64,000 nt of DNA, taken from assembly GCA_928212115.1 (NCBI GenBank), contig CAKMRJ010004445.1:80178434-80242433 (forward strand), read 5' to 3'. The notes below the pieces were generated by a model that did not search any database, was not told the origin of the DNA, and saw only the letters and a list, made by a program, of their open reading frames with translations. Made by a program: the position numbers and the translations under genes. This DNA is from Lactuca virosa. Taxonomy: Eukaryota > Streptophyta > Magnoliopsida > Asterales > Asteraceae. Positions 25,001 through 34,685 of this stretch are shown one piece after another (the stretch's first letter is position 1; each line of letters opens with the position of its first letter).

Positions 25001-28000
25001 GCTATTCCAGCCCCACCATACTTGTTTGCGAAGCTAGAATACTGTGTTGCTGTGTCCCTGTAGTCAGGAAAGTGTTGTGGAAGACAAACTAATCCTGGGA
25101 AGATCCACAGAGTAGGATCAGTTGTACCATCTCTTTTGAAACCTTTTAATTGATAACTGATTCCCAAATCACATAGGGCCGACTTACAAACGGGCCATGA
25201 TCATTGAGAAAATAGCTTCCCTTCCTGTTTACTTAGGTAATTAAGATAAAGATCATGACTTACTGCATCTTCCAACACTACAAACAACTCCAATCGTTCC
25301 CTAGAAAAATTATCCTTGCATTGGAGAGTCAAGATGGCTTCTAAGATTTTGGAAGAGTTCGACGCTGACGACAACAGCGTCGTACGTGCCCCGGTAAAGA
25401 AAGAGGCGAAGGTACAGAGAGAGGTTGTCGATTGTGTTATGATCGACAGAGAAATGGGGGAGGTGCGATATGGTGGTATCTCGCCCGGATGTTGGGCTAA
25501 CTTTCTCGCTGTAGATTTAATGAGGTATGGGCTTAATTTTTTATTGATTGTCATACCTGAGTCGAAGTCTCTTATCTGATCCAACTTCGAGCCCAACACT
25601 CTCATTTTGGCCCCATTATTCTTTTTAGGCCCACTTCTGTAATGACCTAAGTTTAACGGAGCCGTCCTCACTAATACGCTCCGTTGGATTTCCGTTTGCG
25701 TTTCAACCTGCCAGAGCGCCAACCGTCGCTCTCCTCCGCCGTTTGACGATCGGAATCGTCGAAGAAGCAATCCCTCAAGCGCTTCCCAATCTCTTATGGG
25801 TCGCCTTCCGTGCTCCCAATCATACCCAAGAGATGCATCACCTACAAGAGATCTCATCGCAGCCTCTATCACGTTCCCTTCTGTCGATTTGTGAAAGGAA
25901 AAGTCCCTTCTAGCTTGAATAATCCAGCTCCAGAAGCTTTTACCGTCGAACACGGGGATTTCCAGCATTTCCCAAACAACTTTGAGTCTCTAACATTCAG
26001 AGTTGCATCCTCTTTTTTGTTCTTGATTCTTAGAGGTTGTGGAGACAACAGTGGTGATGGTGGTGTAGATGACAGTGGTGGCAAAAGTGATGGTGAATGA
26101 AGCGGCAACGGTGGAGGGCATGATGGCGTCTGCGACGGCCGTGGTGGTTGTGTCGGCGGCAGCACTGGTGGTGGGAGCTGCGGGGTTGACTCGGATTCCA
26201 ATTCCGACTCAGAAACTTCCGATGATACTTCTTCTTCATCCTTCAAGGCAGAGTAATAAATCTCTATCCAGTTAGCCTTCTCAACCTCCATTCCTTCCTC
26301 CGAGCAGTAGTACTTTTTCCATTTAGCTATCTCTGCTTCTTTCTCTTCATCTCTTTCCTTGTGGCTAATCCTCAAATCTTCTAGAGCCCTTGATTGTTGT
26401 TGTTGTTCATTTTGTTGCGTAGTTGTGTTCCCTTCTTCTTCTGATGTTCCAATCCCATCTCTTCCATCTCCGGTGAGGAGCCCTGCCTTCTCATCCAAGA
26501 GCTGGTCTATTCTCTTCAGCATTTCGAGCATATCCTTATGGAAGATCGTCATTTCTTCCAGGTTTCTAGCTTGTTGTTGGTTCCACAGTTTCTGTTGTTG
26601 CTGTCTGTCTTGCACTTTCCTGGTAGCTTCCTCCAAGTAGTCTAGTCTTCTTGCTGTCATTTCTTCCTCAGCATCAACTGCTCTGCTCTGATACCAATTG
26701 ATAGACCCTGATACATTCTTGATTTGATACTCAAACTAGGATAGAATTAAAGATAGATTTCCATTCATTCGAGAGGAATGGTCTCTCCAAAAGAAGAACA
26801 AAATTCTCTTACAGATTAATTCTTAGCTACCAACTCTCTAAAACAAAAGGACTATATATACTACCACTAGAGACAAGACAAAAGGGTATAACAGCAACAT
26901 CATCAGGTGTTGTTCCCACTAACAAAACAGCCAATAACAGCCATAATACCAAAAAGACTAAACTACCCCTACAGCCAAAAGATAACAGAATAACTCTACT
27001 AAAGCAAATCAACTAAAAGCACTCTAGGATTAGTTGGGGCTTATCAGTAATTTTTAATTTCCAAGAAATGAGTGACTTAGGTGCTGTTTGTTTTTTTAAA
27101 AAAACCTCTTCAAACCACTTTCTGCTGCGCGGCGCAGCACACGCGCAACACTTTCCCTCTCGCAGCAGTTTGTTTTTTGGAAGACTTCAGACTGCAAAAC
27201 CTCTGCGCGTGTGCTGCGTGGCGCAGCACTTGACTTGCCTCTTCAAACCTCTTCAGCTTTCATTTTTTTAAAGTGTTTTTTTTAGAATTTTGGTATATCT
27301 TTTTTTTTCTTTAACTTTTATTTTTTTTAAAAACTTAGATTTTTTTAAACTTTTATTTACGGATTTGATACAATTTCTTATATATTTTTCACAACTTTTT
27401 TAACTTGATTTTAAAAAAAAAAAAAACTTTAATTTTTTACCGTTTCTGTTAATAATATTTTCAGTTTCAATTTCATTTTTTTTAACGTGCGTAATTTTTT
27501 ACGAACTTTGTAGACATCGTTTGCAATTTTTTCTTAATTTTTTTTATTATTTTCTTTTTTATGTTTTTTAAAATTAGTTTTTTTCTAGAATAAAGCTGTT
27601 AGCTTCTTTTATATTTTTGTAAGTTTTATATTTTTGTTTTTTTACATGTTCTTTTTAGTATTCCTTCAATGTTTTAAGACTAGAATTATTTAAATTTCGA
27701 TGTTGAAAACTATTTTCAGTTTATAAAATTAGTTTATTTAAATTTTAGTTTACTGTAGCAGTCTGCAGATGTTAAAAAACAAACATGCTTCTTATTATGG
27801 GCTGCAGCCGTTTGTTCCACCTCTTATTGCAGAGGTGGTCCGCAGAGTTCAAGAATTTTCGCTTCGAAAAAACAATCAGCACCTTACACTTTTTTGGTCC
27901 ATATAGTTTAAATTTTCCGGAATTACATTTTTGCTCCCTGAAGTATTTAGTTTGCATGAATTTCATTTTGGTCCTTGTTGTTTTAATTTTCTGAAATTAC

Positions 28001-28991
28001 ACTTTTGGTCTGGGTAGTTTTTAATTTGCAAGAAATGAGTTACTTACACTTTTTTGGTTTTATTTTCCGGAATTACATTTTTGGTCCCTGAAGTTTTTAG
28101 TTTGCATGATTTACATTTTTGGTTCCTGTAGTTTTAAGTTTCCGAAATTACACTTTTGGTCCGTGTAGTTTTTAGTTAGCAAGAAATGAGTGACTTACAC
28201 TTTTGAACCCTATAATTTAAATTTTCCAGAATTACACTTTTGGTCCCTGAAGTGTTTAATTTGCATGAATTACATTTTTGGTCCCTGAAATTTTATTTTT
28301 CCAAAATTACACTCTTTGTCCGTGTAGTTTTCAATTTGCAAGAAATAAGTGACTTACACTTTTTGGACCCTATAGTTTAAATTTTCCAGAATTACATTTT
28401 TGGTCCCTGAAGTTTTTGTTTTGCATGAATTACATATTTGGTCCCCGTATTAAACATTTGGTCCATGTAGTTTTTAGTTAGCAAGAAATGAGTGACTTAC
28501 ACTTTTAGTTCCTATAGTTTGCAATGTTCTGCACTTTAGGTCCACGTTTTGATATTTTTTACAATAAAACTAATTTACAGTATGAGTCCCTGCGGTTTCT
28601 ATACTTGCTTATCACTCTTAAATCACACAAATAATCTTCAATACATTCAGTGAAACTTCGATTCTTGTTCTTTTTCAGTGATTCTATATTATCTTAACTC
28701 TGTTCATTGTGAAAAAAACAGACAGCAGCAATTCAAGTTTTGAAAAAAGCTGGACGCCCTTCAGAACGTTTAGTGAGCCATGAAAACTGCAAATTTAAAA
28801 ATCATATGCAACATGAATGTGTTCATGTTCATGAGATAACAGAAGCTGCAGGAACAGAAGAAGCAGAAGCAGATGCAGAATATGATAATGCAATGAAGGA
28901 AGCGATTCAAGGAGTTCAAGATGCAGTCACCACCATTAATGAGCATTTGGAAGAAGTTAGGTATGAAATTGCTGCACTTGAAGCAGAATGA
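22096..28991 (+). CDS. REX1-B (required for excision 1-B) domain protein, four exons
   Basis: Exons 22096-22241, 22876-22957, 23062-23166 and 28722-28991 join through GT/AG introns into 603 bp (200 aa plus stop). The order of signatures is that of the eukaryotic REX1-B/REX1BD family: LLRQFLGVQQRRAEAY near residue 28, SAYQQLC, a VLALESIFLSP segment, LTAAIQVLKKAGRPSER across the third junction, HECVHVHEITEA, and a helical C-terminus with GVQDAVTTINEHLEEVRYE. The family is named for a Chlamydomonas nucleotide-excision-repair mutant; its biochemical role is not well defined. All junctions keep frame and no stop interrupts it, so it looks functional. Intron 3 is 5.5 kb because of a tandem array and two transposon insertions. 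The transposed elements do not touch exons. Confidence 0.88.
23576..23924 (-). repeat. 3' LTR of the intronic retroelement
   Basis: 349-bp LTR starting TGATAGACCC on the plus strand and ending GCTTATCA at 23924. Paired with 26699-27046. Confidence 0.92.
23891..24763 (-). CDS. Unrecognised frame in the intronic retroelement
   Basis: A 290-codon frame ending inside the 3' LTR. Visible features are an Ile/Leu-rich N-terminal third, a Glu/Lys-rich region with TTEEELNVEETKEEL, and the ending SVHLEDKVKVWAARIDKP, reminiscent of the short C-terminal region found in many plant retroelement polyproteins. No catalytic motif is visible. It may be a fusion of captured host coding sequence with a retroelement tail. 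Whether it is translated is unknown. Confidence 0.45.
   Translation of the reverse strand: MKTIYQENSLLANGEKLIRSSRAEVEFDGVLEIFKDIIQKKWALVKILIKNSKADATKETPMLIVYNSVSMVDLKAHLFLSLSGRVCFGLQSDQGMITSSAAIMTSRIPLMAAKTSQIDLILVGRGAYLPQMNENADIAQCACNIPLDDESSLSHLLTGIVDLRAVIDQRKFDALTFETFRVRIEKLIQGKYLQPCEMFDHKKIEITNTAIEEHVVGQLKEYKRKKLVSTTEEELNVEETKEELTRHEFVQKKLRDLLSTRWIYSSVHLEDKVKVWAARIDKPQLILECF
24772..25167 (-). pseudogene. Captured malectin-domain-like segment (receptor-kinase type)
   Basis: The frame contains the ordered motif LEIHLFWAGQETCCIPEQ, then GPLISVLKVTPGF. This resembles the end of the malectin domain in plant LRR receptor-like kinases of the LRR-VIII-2 type (recalled pattern: LEI..FWAGKGTCCIP..G.YGPLISA). 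No kinase, LRR or retroviral motif adjoins it. It sits within the LTR element between the gag region and the last frame. I read it as a host-gene fragment acquired by the retroelement; confidence is moderate because it rests on remembered motifs. Confidence 0.55.
25201..26660 (-). pseudogene. Gag region of the intronic retroelement, frameshifted
   Basis: Two overlapping frames (26660-25869 and 25968-25201) fit one gag interrupted by a one-base shift near 25975. The first part has a Gln-rich coiled-coil N-terminus and a Pro-rich stretch. The second starts LEIPVFDGKSFWSWIIQARR and continues GRRPIRDWEALEGLLLRRFR, the typical retrotransposon Gag domain. After about residue 80 of that frame, Gag similarity stops. 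The remaining ~170 codons are unfamiliar and overlap an open frame on the opposite strand (25316-25579), which suggests foreign sequence captured inside the element. Confidence 0.75.
26699..27046 (-). repeat. 5' LTR of the intronic retroelement
   Basis: 348-bp LTR. The primer site lies just inside it on the minus strand (26686-26697). Confidence 0.92.
27080..27883. mobile_element. PIF/Harbinger-type non-autonomous element
   Basis: Left end GGTGCTGTTTGTTTT and right end AAAACAATCAGCACC are inverted repeats, and both are flanked by TTA (27077-27079 and 27884-27886). TTA duplications and this type of end are characteristic of PIF/Harbinger (Tourist-like) elements. The 804-bp interior is very T-rich with GC-rich subterminal boxes (CTGCGCGGCGCAGCAC) and has no transposase. 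Removing it rejoins a perfect unit of the surrounding tandem array (GAGTGACTTACAC). Confidence 0.85.
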
Positions 28992-30794
28992 TTTTTGGAA
29001 TTACTTGTTATTTTGTGTTTTTTTTTATTAATCGATACTTTGTTTAGATGTTTTCGTACATATATACAATATTTAGTTATCTGGTTACTATTTGAAATTA
29101 GATTAAAGGTTGCTTATTTGTTTGTTATGTGATTTATATATCAGATACATTAGTTATATATATATTTTTTGTTTATTATAGCATTCTGCTTTACTTTCTT
29201 TGTTAGTAAGGTATTTTGTACTTTGAAAAATCTGCCCAATTATAGCATCACAATAATTTAATTTATTTTTTCTTATTACAACTTTTTATTCAAAAAAACT
29301 ACTAAATTATAGCAGTGAGAATTTATTTGTATTTGGATGACAGTTGCTATAATTGGTAGATTTTTCAATGAAAGTGCATAACGGTAGGGGTATGTTTTGA
29401 AATTAGAAAATTGTTTTTATAACATATATAATTTCTTTATTATATTAACTTATTAAGATTAAGATATTTCTAGTATCAGTTGTAAGCGAGTTAGTTGTGT
29501 TAGGTACAAATTTATACAATGTCGTTTGCTATTATATATTGTGAAATTGATCAAATATCTTCTTTCTGATTTCATCGGTTATTGCTTTAACAAGTCTTTT
29601 TATTCGTTTGCTGTTTTTTTAAAGCTAAAAGAAAAAGAAAAAAAAACTGAAAAAGTTTGGAAACAATCTAATCGAACCTAAAAAATCCAAAATTATTGTT
29701 ATAGTTATTGGTTTAAAAACTTGTGGGTTTGAAAGTCCAAAATTATATTATGATTAATGTAAATTGTTGCAGGATAAAATGTTTGTTTATGCAACGGCAT
29801 TTTATATTTTTCTTAATTTGTACAACATAATTTATACTAAATATGCAATTATGTTTCTCTCTAAGGTGCGACACTAGTTATTTCAAAAAATTTATAGATT
29901 TATGTAATGATGTTTTGTTTTTTTGCCAATTATGTTTCATTTTTGAGTTGCATCAACTAATACGCATCATGTGCCAATGTTTTTACCGACTAAACATGTT
30001 ATGATTATGTTAGTTGTGAAGATAAATAAAAGTGATGGCTTAAAAATCAATCAACTATTTTTCAAGATGATTTTATAGTTCAAAGCGATTATACAAGATG
30101 TAATAGAAGCTAATCCCAAGGTTCCCCTTTTTAGCTAAAGTACAGGCTACATACTTGGTTCTCTTGATGTACGTCTATGTTATAATCCTGAGAAGTGACG
30201 AGTCTAGAATAGAAATTACATGGTTCTGTAATCAATTTTAACCGGGTTAGTTCAACCAAAAAAATGACTTTTTCAACATGTATAAAAACTAGTAGTGAAA
30301 AAGACCGAGCTCAAATCAAACATTCCTAAAAAAAAATTGACTAATACCACCTTGGACATGGTGGTACTCGGTCTAAACCAAAGCTCAGCAAGCAAACTTA
30401 TGGCGCTTATGGTCTGAACTATAAAAGATGAAGCATCTATTTATAATGAAAAACTCTTCAACACTTTCTGTTTGGAGTCGATGTGAGACTATTAAGGTAG
30501 GTCCTTTAATATTTTAAAGTAAGTCCTAAATATTTTTTATATATTAACTTGTAAAAATTTTAAATTTAGATGGGTCTAGTGACCCACTTTTGCATACACT
30601 AGCCTCGCCTCTAGCTATGAGGAGGTGACGAGGTGGTCTATGAGGAGGTGACGTGGTGGTCTTGACCTAAAAAAGTAAGTCCTAATTTTAAAACAACCAA
30701 ATCTAGTTTATATACGTTACATATTGTTTTATGTAAATAACAACATAAACATTTCTTATTTTAGATGGTTAGGAGGGGTACCATCAATCCTTTT
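28992..30794. other. AT-rich intergenic region
   Basis: Contains the 3' flank of the REX1-B gene. No credible coding region is seen. A small foldback lies at 29219-29375. A repeated GAGGAGGTGACG appears near 30620-30660. Confidence 0.6.
29219..29375. mobile_element. Small foldback (MITE-like) element
   Basis: The arm at 29219-29247 (TGAAAAATCTGCCCAATTAT core) is complementary to 29345-29375 (ATAATTGGTAGATTTTTCA). The spacer is ~100 bp and AT-rich. No target duplication was recognised. Confidence 0.5.
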
Positions 30795-32546
30795 AATTTC
30801 AACTTACAGCGTTCCATTCTGAAGCTCCTACCTTCCGTTTTATATATTTTACAGGCTATGATACGATTCCTAATTTGCTTTTCTAATTGAAGTTACATTA
30901 ATGGTCTTTGAAAATGATCAAAAACACCTTTGGATCATTTTAATCAATTTCATTTACAGTTTAGTTTAACACCTATCTATTAATGTTGTCGTTCTAAAAG
31001 AAAATTATGGTTCATACTTAACAAGTTAAAGGAAACTCCACCATCAATGTCTTAATCAGCTTCAAGTTATAATAGGTAGTGCCTAAAATAGACCTAGCAA
31101 GCAAATTTGGAAATTAGTTTATTTTTGTAGGATCTTTGGATCCCGATCCAATCTTAGGATCAGGATCTTAAAAATGTAAAACAATTTTATGTAAGATCCT
31201 GATCTTGACTAGTTTGCTTTCAACCTTCCTCATGTTAGCATTTTCTTCTGTTCATGAATATCTCAGGCAAAAAAGATAAGGTGGCAATGAGAATCCATAG
31301 CATCTGATCACAATTCTTTTATGGAGACGACGACTACTGAATCATGTAATTTTCTCACTTTTCGTCCCTGCAATCCACATACAAATGATTTCTAGTAACT
31401 CAATATCGGTTTAGTTGGAAATCAAATCTACGTATACTATCCAAAAACTATAACATTGCATTCAAGGGTTGTACCTACATATATAATTGTAGATCTCTGA
31501 GAGTTGTTTAGGCCTGCACATTGAGGTCTCGAGTCGGTCTTAGAAATGTTCGTTCTATTTGGGTCTGGATCTTTTGAAAAGATCTAACCTTTTTCAGATC
31601 AGTATCAGATAGTCTTGAACTGTTGGTCCGGTTTTTTCTCGATCCAGTCTTTCTGGGCCAATCATGGTCTTTCTTTTTTCGGTCTTGTCTCATGGTACTT
31701 GCATGTGTCTTTTTTCAGTTTAGTTTTCTGGGTCTTTTTGTTTGGTTTTATGGATTCGATTTTGGGTTTTTTCTATTAAAAAATATTTGATTAGCACCGA
31801 TATTTTTCAGAACCGGTCATTGCAAACCAGTTCATTCCTGATATTTTTTCAGAACCGGTCAAGTGATGTCTAGATTTGTTTAAAAGTTCAAGCAAATACT
31901 TGGGATATGGTCAAAGGCCCTCAATGGGTTTGGAAGAACTATGTTTTCCCATGGATATTCATTCCGGCCCAACGAATTAATAACAAGAAAAGATACAGAA
32001 GCCGTAGAAGCCTTATCAGTTACTTTTCCCGTTACAGGTACTTATAATTAGTTGCGATTTTAACTAACCCGGTCCTATTTGAAACAATATTGACCCGACT
32101 CAATCAATTAGTCAATGCATTGCTAATCATTAGGCTCTTTGCATCGCAAATTCTAGAATACTCCACGAACTTGTGCCATTCATGTTAAAGATCCACACCC
32201 AACAGTTAAGCAATGAAAATAAAATTAGCATCATTTGACAAAATTATTTCTGTCAAATTATTTCTAAAATCAGCGGTTGATCATCTTACTGATTAACCCA
32301 TAAAATATTTGAAAATTATGTTTGTGTAAATTACTCACCCCAACCATGTAAAAGATAATCTTATACAAGACTTTATAAACTTATCAAACAGACAATTCAA
32401 TATCACATAAATATATTATTACAAAAGGAACTCAAATTGCATCATCTTATTCGAGTACAACAATCCAACAACTCAAATACTCAAACTTCTGTAATTATTA
32501 CAACAAACAATTCAATACCAAATTACCACATTGCCACTCCAGAAAC

Positions 32547-33020
32547 TTACCCACCAATGTCGATGGACTTCACTTCCGGCTTCTTCTCTTCCGCCTTGGG
32601 CACGGTCACCGTCAGCACGCCGTTCTCCATGCTAGCTTTCACCTCTTCCGTTTTTGCATTTTCCGGCAGCCTGAATCTCCTCAAGAACTTCCCGGAGCTC
32701 CTCTCTACCCTATGCCACTTGTCGTTCTTCTCCTCATGTTCCTTGCTCCTCTCTCCGCTTATCTGCAACACCCTTCCTTCTTCAACCTCCACCTTCACCT
32801 CCTCTTTCTTCAGCCCAGGCAAGTCCGCCTTGAAAACGTGCGCCTCCGGCGTCTCCTTCCAATCGATTCTGGCGTTGGCGATTGCTGCTGTTTCGCGTGA
32901 TGATTCGGGTAGGTTGTTGAGGACACTTGAAAAGCCCTGGAAAGGATCCCAGATGTCGAGGGAGAAGGGATCGAATACGTTGCTCTTTCTGCCTGTAAAG
33001 AAACTTGGAATGATCGACAT
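32547..33020 (-). CDS. Class I small heat-shock protein, copy A
   Basis: Intronless, 157 aa, the usual class I cytosolic sHSP length. The N-terminus has MSIIPSFFTG and the class I FDPFSLD..DPF motif. The alpha-crystallin domain runs from about residue 49 to 140, with EAHVFKADLPGLKKEEVKV, the FLRRFRLPENA segment and GVLTVTVPK. The tail has the I-x-I motif in SIDIGG used for oligomer assembly. These ATP-independent chaperones hold unfolding proteins during heat stress. The start is the ATG at 33020, matching copy B; the frame extends further upstream only through non-ATG codons. Five residues differ from copy B. Its promoter is interrupted by a MITE and its TATA-equivalent is altered, so heat induction may be weakened. 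Confidence 0.95.
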   Translation of the reverse strand: MSIIPSFFTGRKSNVFDPFSLDIWDPFQGFSSVLNNLPESSRETAAIANARIDWKETPEAHVFKADLPGLKKEEVKVEVEEGRVLQISGERSKEHEEKNDKWHRVERSSGKFLRRFRLPENAKTEEVKASMENGVLTVTVPKAEEKKPEVKSIDIGG

Positions 33021-33133
33021 GACTGAAACTTTAGACAAAATATTTGATCTTTGGATTGTGACACTATCAAATCGCTACTCGCAACTCGCAAGTTCTCTTG
33101 TTTATGAATCTGGAGGGACGATAGGAGATCATT

Positions 33134-33581
33134 ATTTACAGGAGGGAAAAAGTGATCGAGTGGTATTTAAATAGGGTTGTGCTATAAGTAATTTTAAATA
33201 GGGTTGTGCTATAAGTACCCTTAACTAATTTTACCCCTTAACCAATTTTACCCCCTAATATCAATCAAATCAACTTTTTATTTTTTATTTGACATTATTT
33301 TTTTCTTTTTCTTTTTCTTTTTCTTTTTTTTCCTTTTTGTTTTTTGATTTTTTTTCCTTTTATTTTATATTTTAATATTATTACTATTAAATTCGGATGA
33401 CATTTTAAAATTCGGTAAGCATTATAAATTCGCACGACATTATAAATTCGCACGACATTATAAAATTCGTACGATTTTTTTGTCCGTAATTAAAAAATAT
33501 AAAAAAAATATTTAAAAACCGATTTTATATAGCCGTTTGAACTTATAATGTCATCCGAATGTTAAAATTTTGTGTGAAATT

Positions 33582-33620
<39 letters not shown>

Positions 33621-33830
33621 CAAAATATAATAATAATAATATTAATAATAATAATAATTAAAAAAATTAAAAATATGAAAAAAACAAAAAAAAAACAACA
33701 AAAGACAAAAAGTCAAATCAAGATGGGTGGAATTGGAAAATGAAGAGTGGTACTTATAAAAAAAAACCCCTTTAAATATTTCTAGGCTTGTCTTGAAGGT
33801 TGAGGAGACTATTGTGAAAGCTTCCAGATG
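33134..33830 (-). promoter_or_regulatory. sHSP copy A promoter, split by a MITE
   Basis: The TATA-equivalent at 33134-33140 reads TGTAAAT on the minus strand instead of the TATAAAT of copy B. The heat-shock-element-like block at 33811-33830 (ATTGTGAAAGCTTCCAGATG) is about 670 bp from it, against 70 bp in copy B, because the 597-bp MITE sits between. The block is also a poorer match to alternating nTTCn/nGAAn than in copy B. Confidence 0.7.
33174..33770. mobile_element. MITE in the sHSP copy A promoter
   Basis: The ends GGGTTGTGCTATAAGTACC and (reverse complement) GGGGTTTTTTTTTATAAGTACC are inverted repeats. The flanks carry an 8-bp duplication TTTAAATA (33166-33173 and 33771-33778). Copy B has the uninterrupted site. 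Inner inverted segments (ATTCGGATGACATT near 33393, AATGTCATCCGAAT near 33546) and an (ATA)n run lie inside; no coding. The 8-bp duplication suggests hAT- or Mutator-type mobilisation; superfamily unresolved. The left end is tandemly duplicated. Confidence 0.85.
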
Positions 33831-33955
33831 AGAGAGAAAAATGGCGATGTAATGGACCCACCGGGTTGATCTTGGTTTTGATGGGCCAAATAGATTGAGA
33901 TTTTTATTAGGCCCATTAGTTCTTCGTGGTTCATATTGATTTATCAATTCTAATG

Positions 33956-34685
33956 TCTACTTCTATTTCCCTAATTATGTACTTATTTCACTTTAAGAAA
34001 ATAGAGTAAATTACACGAATGGTCCCTAAGGTTTAGGTAATTTGAACATTTGGTCCTTAATTTATTTTTTTAACTCGGAAGGTTCCTACTGTTTGTTTTT
34101 GTTATGCGCTAGGTCCCTGTCTTACCTAAGAACACTATTTTTCCCTTGATTTTTTAATTTATTTAAATAAACATACCCCCAACCCCACCTATTTTTACAG
34201 AGACCATTTTTCCCTAGCAACACAACGTAGGGACCTTGAATATAGCCCCATACTTTTTCATCAAAAGAAAAACATATGATATGCACGTGATCAACCATAT
34301 GCTAATATATTAATTTCAACTATCCCAATTGTTTTCAACTTTTCACCATGATACAATAAACACAATAGAACGCCAATTAATCAATGATCATATTAATTCC
34401 ATTTCCACATAATCATGAAAGAATCTATCACATTCAAAAACAAGAGAGATAAATGAATCACATACAAAACATAATAATACATAAAACCATGTTGGTTGTT
34501 GGTTATACAGGACATGACATAATAGAGAACAGGTTGTAATGCTTTTGATTTTCATTAGACTAAATGACTAATGTCCATTAACAAAAACTTTTATATTTTT
34601 GCCCCACCCAAAAAAGTGGAATAGGGACCCACATTCAATCTCTTGTGTGTGGAAATGACCTAAATGCCCTCATAAAGAAAAAAGG
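33956..34685. other. Intergenic region between sHSP copy A and the small membrane gene
   Basis: 34009-34250 has sequence of the 'ACACGAATGGTCCCTAAGG ... GGTCCCTG ... GGGACC' type seen at the ends of Mutator-like non-autonomous elements, probably a remnant. The rest is the AT-rich 3' flank of the gene on the minus strand. Confidence 0.45.

Larger units (their letters stand above)
23576..27046 (-). mobile_element. LTR retroelement without reverse transcriptase, in intron 3
   Basis: Two direct repeats (23576-23924 and 26699-27046) begin TGATAGACCC and end GGCTTATCA. They differ by about four substitutions and one indel. A GTAAT duplication flanks the whole (23571-23575, 27047-27051). On the minus strand the right-hand LTR is followed by TGGTATCAGAGC, the Met-tRNA primer site, so the element reads right to left, antisense to the host gene. 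Internal coding: a gag region, then segments with no protease, integrase or RT motifs. It must have depended on other elements for mobilisation. Confidence 0.92.
23440..28530 (+). repeat. Intronic tandem array, ~155-bp unit, split by two insertions
   Basis: Each unit runs TTACACTTTTGGTCC ... GGTCCCTGAAGTTTTTAG ... GCATGAATTACA ... GGTCCCTGTAG ... GCAAGAAATGAGTGAC. Units start near 27884, 28044, 28194, 28352 and 28497 (partial). One more lies at 23440-23575 and resumes at 27047-27079 and 27884. The unit is itself built from ~40-bp GGTCCC-containing sub-repeats. About five units exist once the insertions are removed. The GGTCCCTG-type sequence is common in plant transposon ends, so the array may derive from one. 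Confidence 0.85.
30795..33955. repeat. Segmental duplication, copy A
   Basis: Matches 35696-35963 plus 49488-53345 in order and orientation. It includes the sHSP gene and its flanks. Relative to copy B it has a 597-bp MITE insertion (33174-33770), a deletion of ~130 bp near 30927 and a shorter AGAACCGGTC region near 31810. It lacks the copia and inverted-repeat insertions of copy B. The 30795-32546 part is non-coding. Confidence 0.9.

Noticed and set aside
26030..26275. His-rich and Ala/Val-rich frames over the Pro-rich gag region
   Set aside because: Out-of-frame readings of the repetitive Pro-rich part of the retroelement gag.
32437..33174. Long plus-strand frames opposite both sHSP genes
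   Set aside because: Antisense shadows caused by the biased codon composition of the sHSP genes; the minus strand encodes a complete alpha-crystallin domain.
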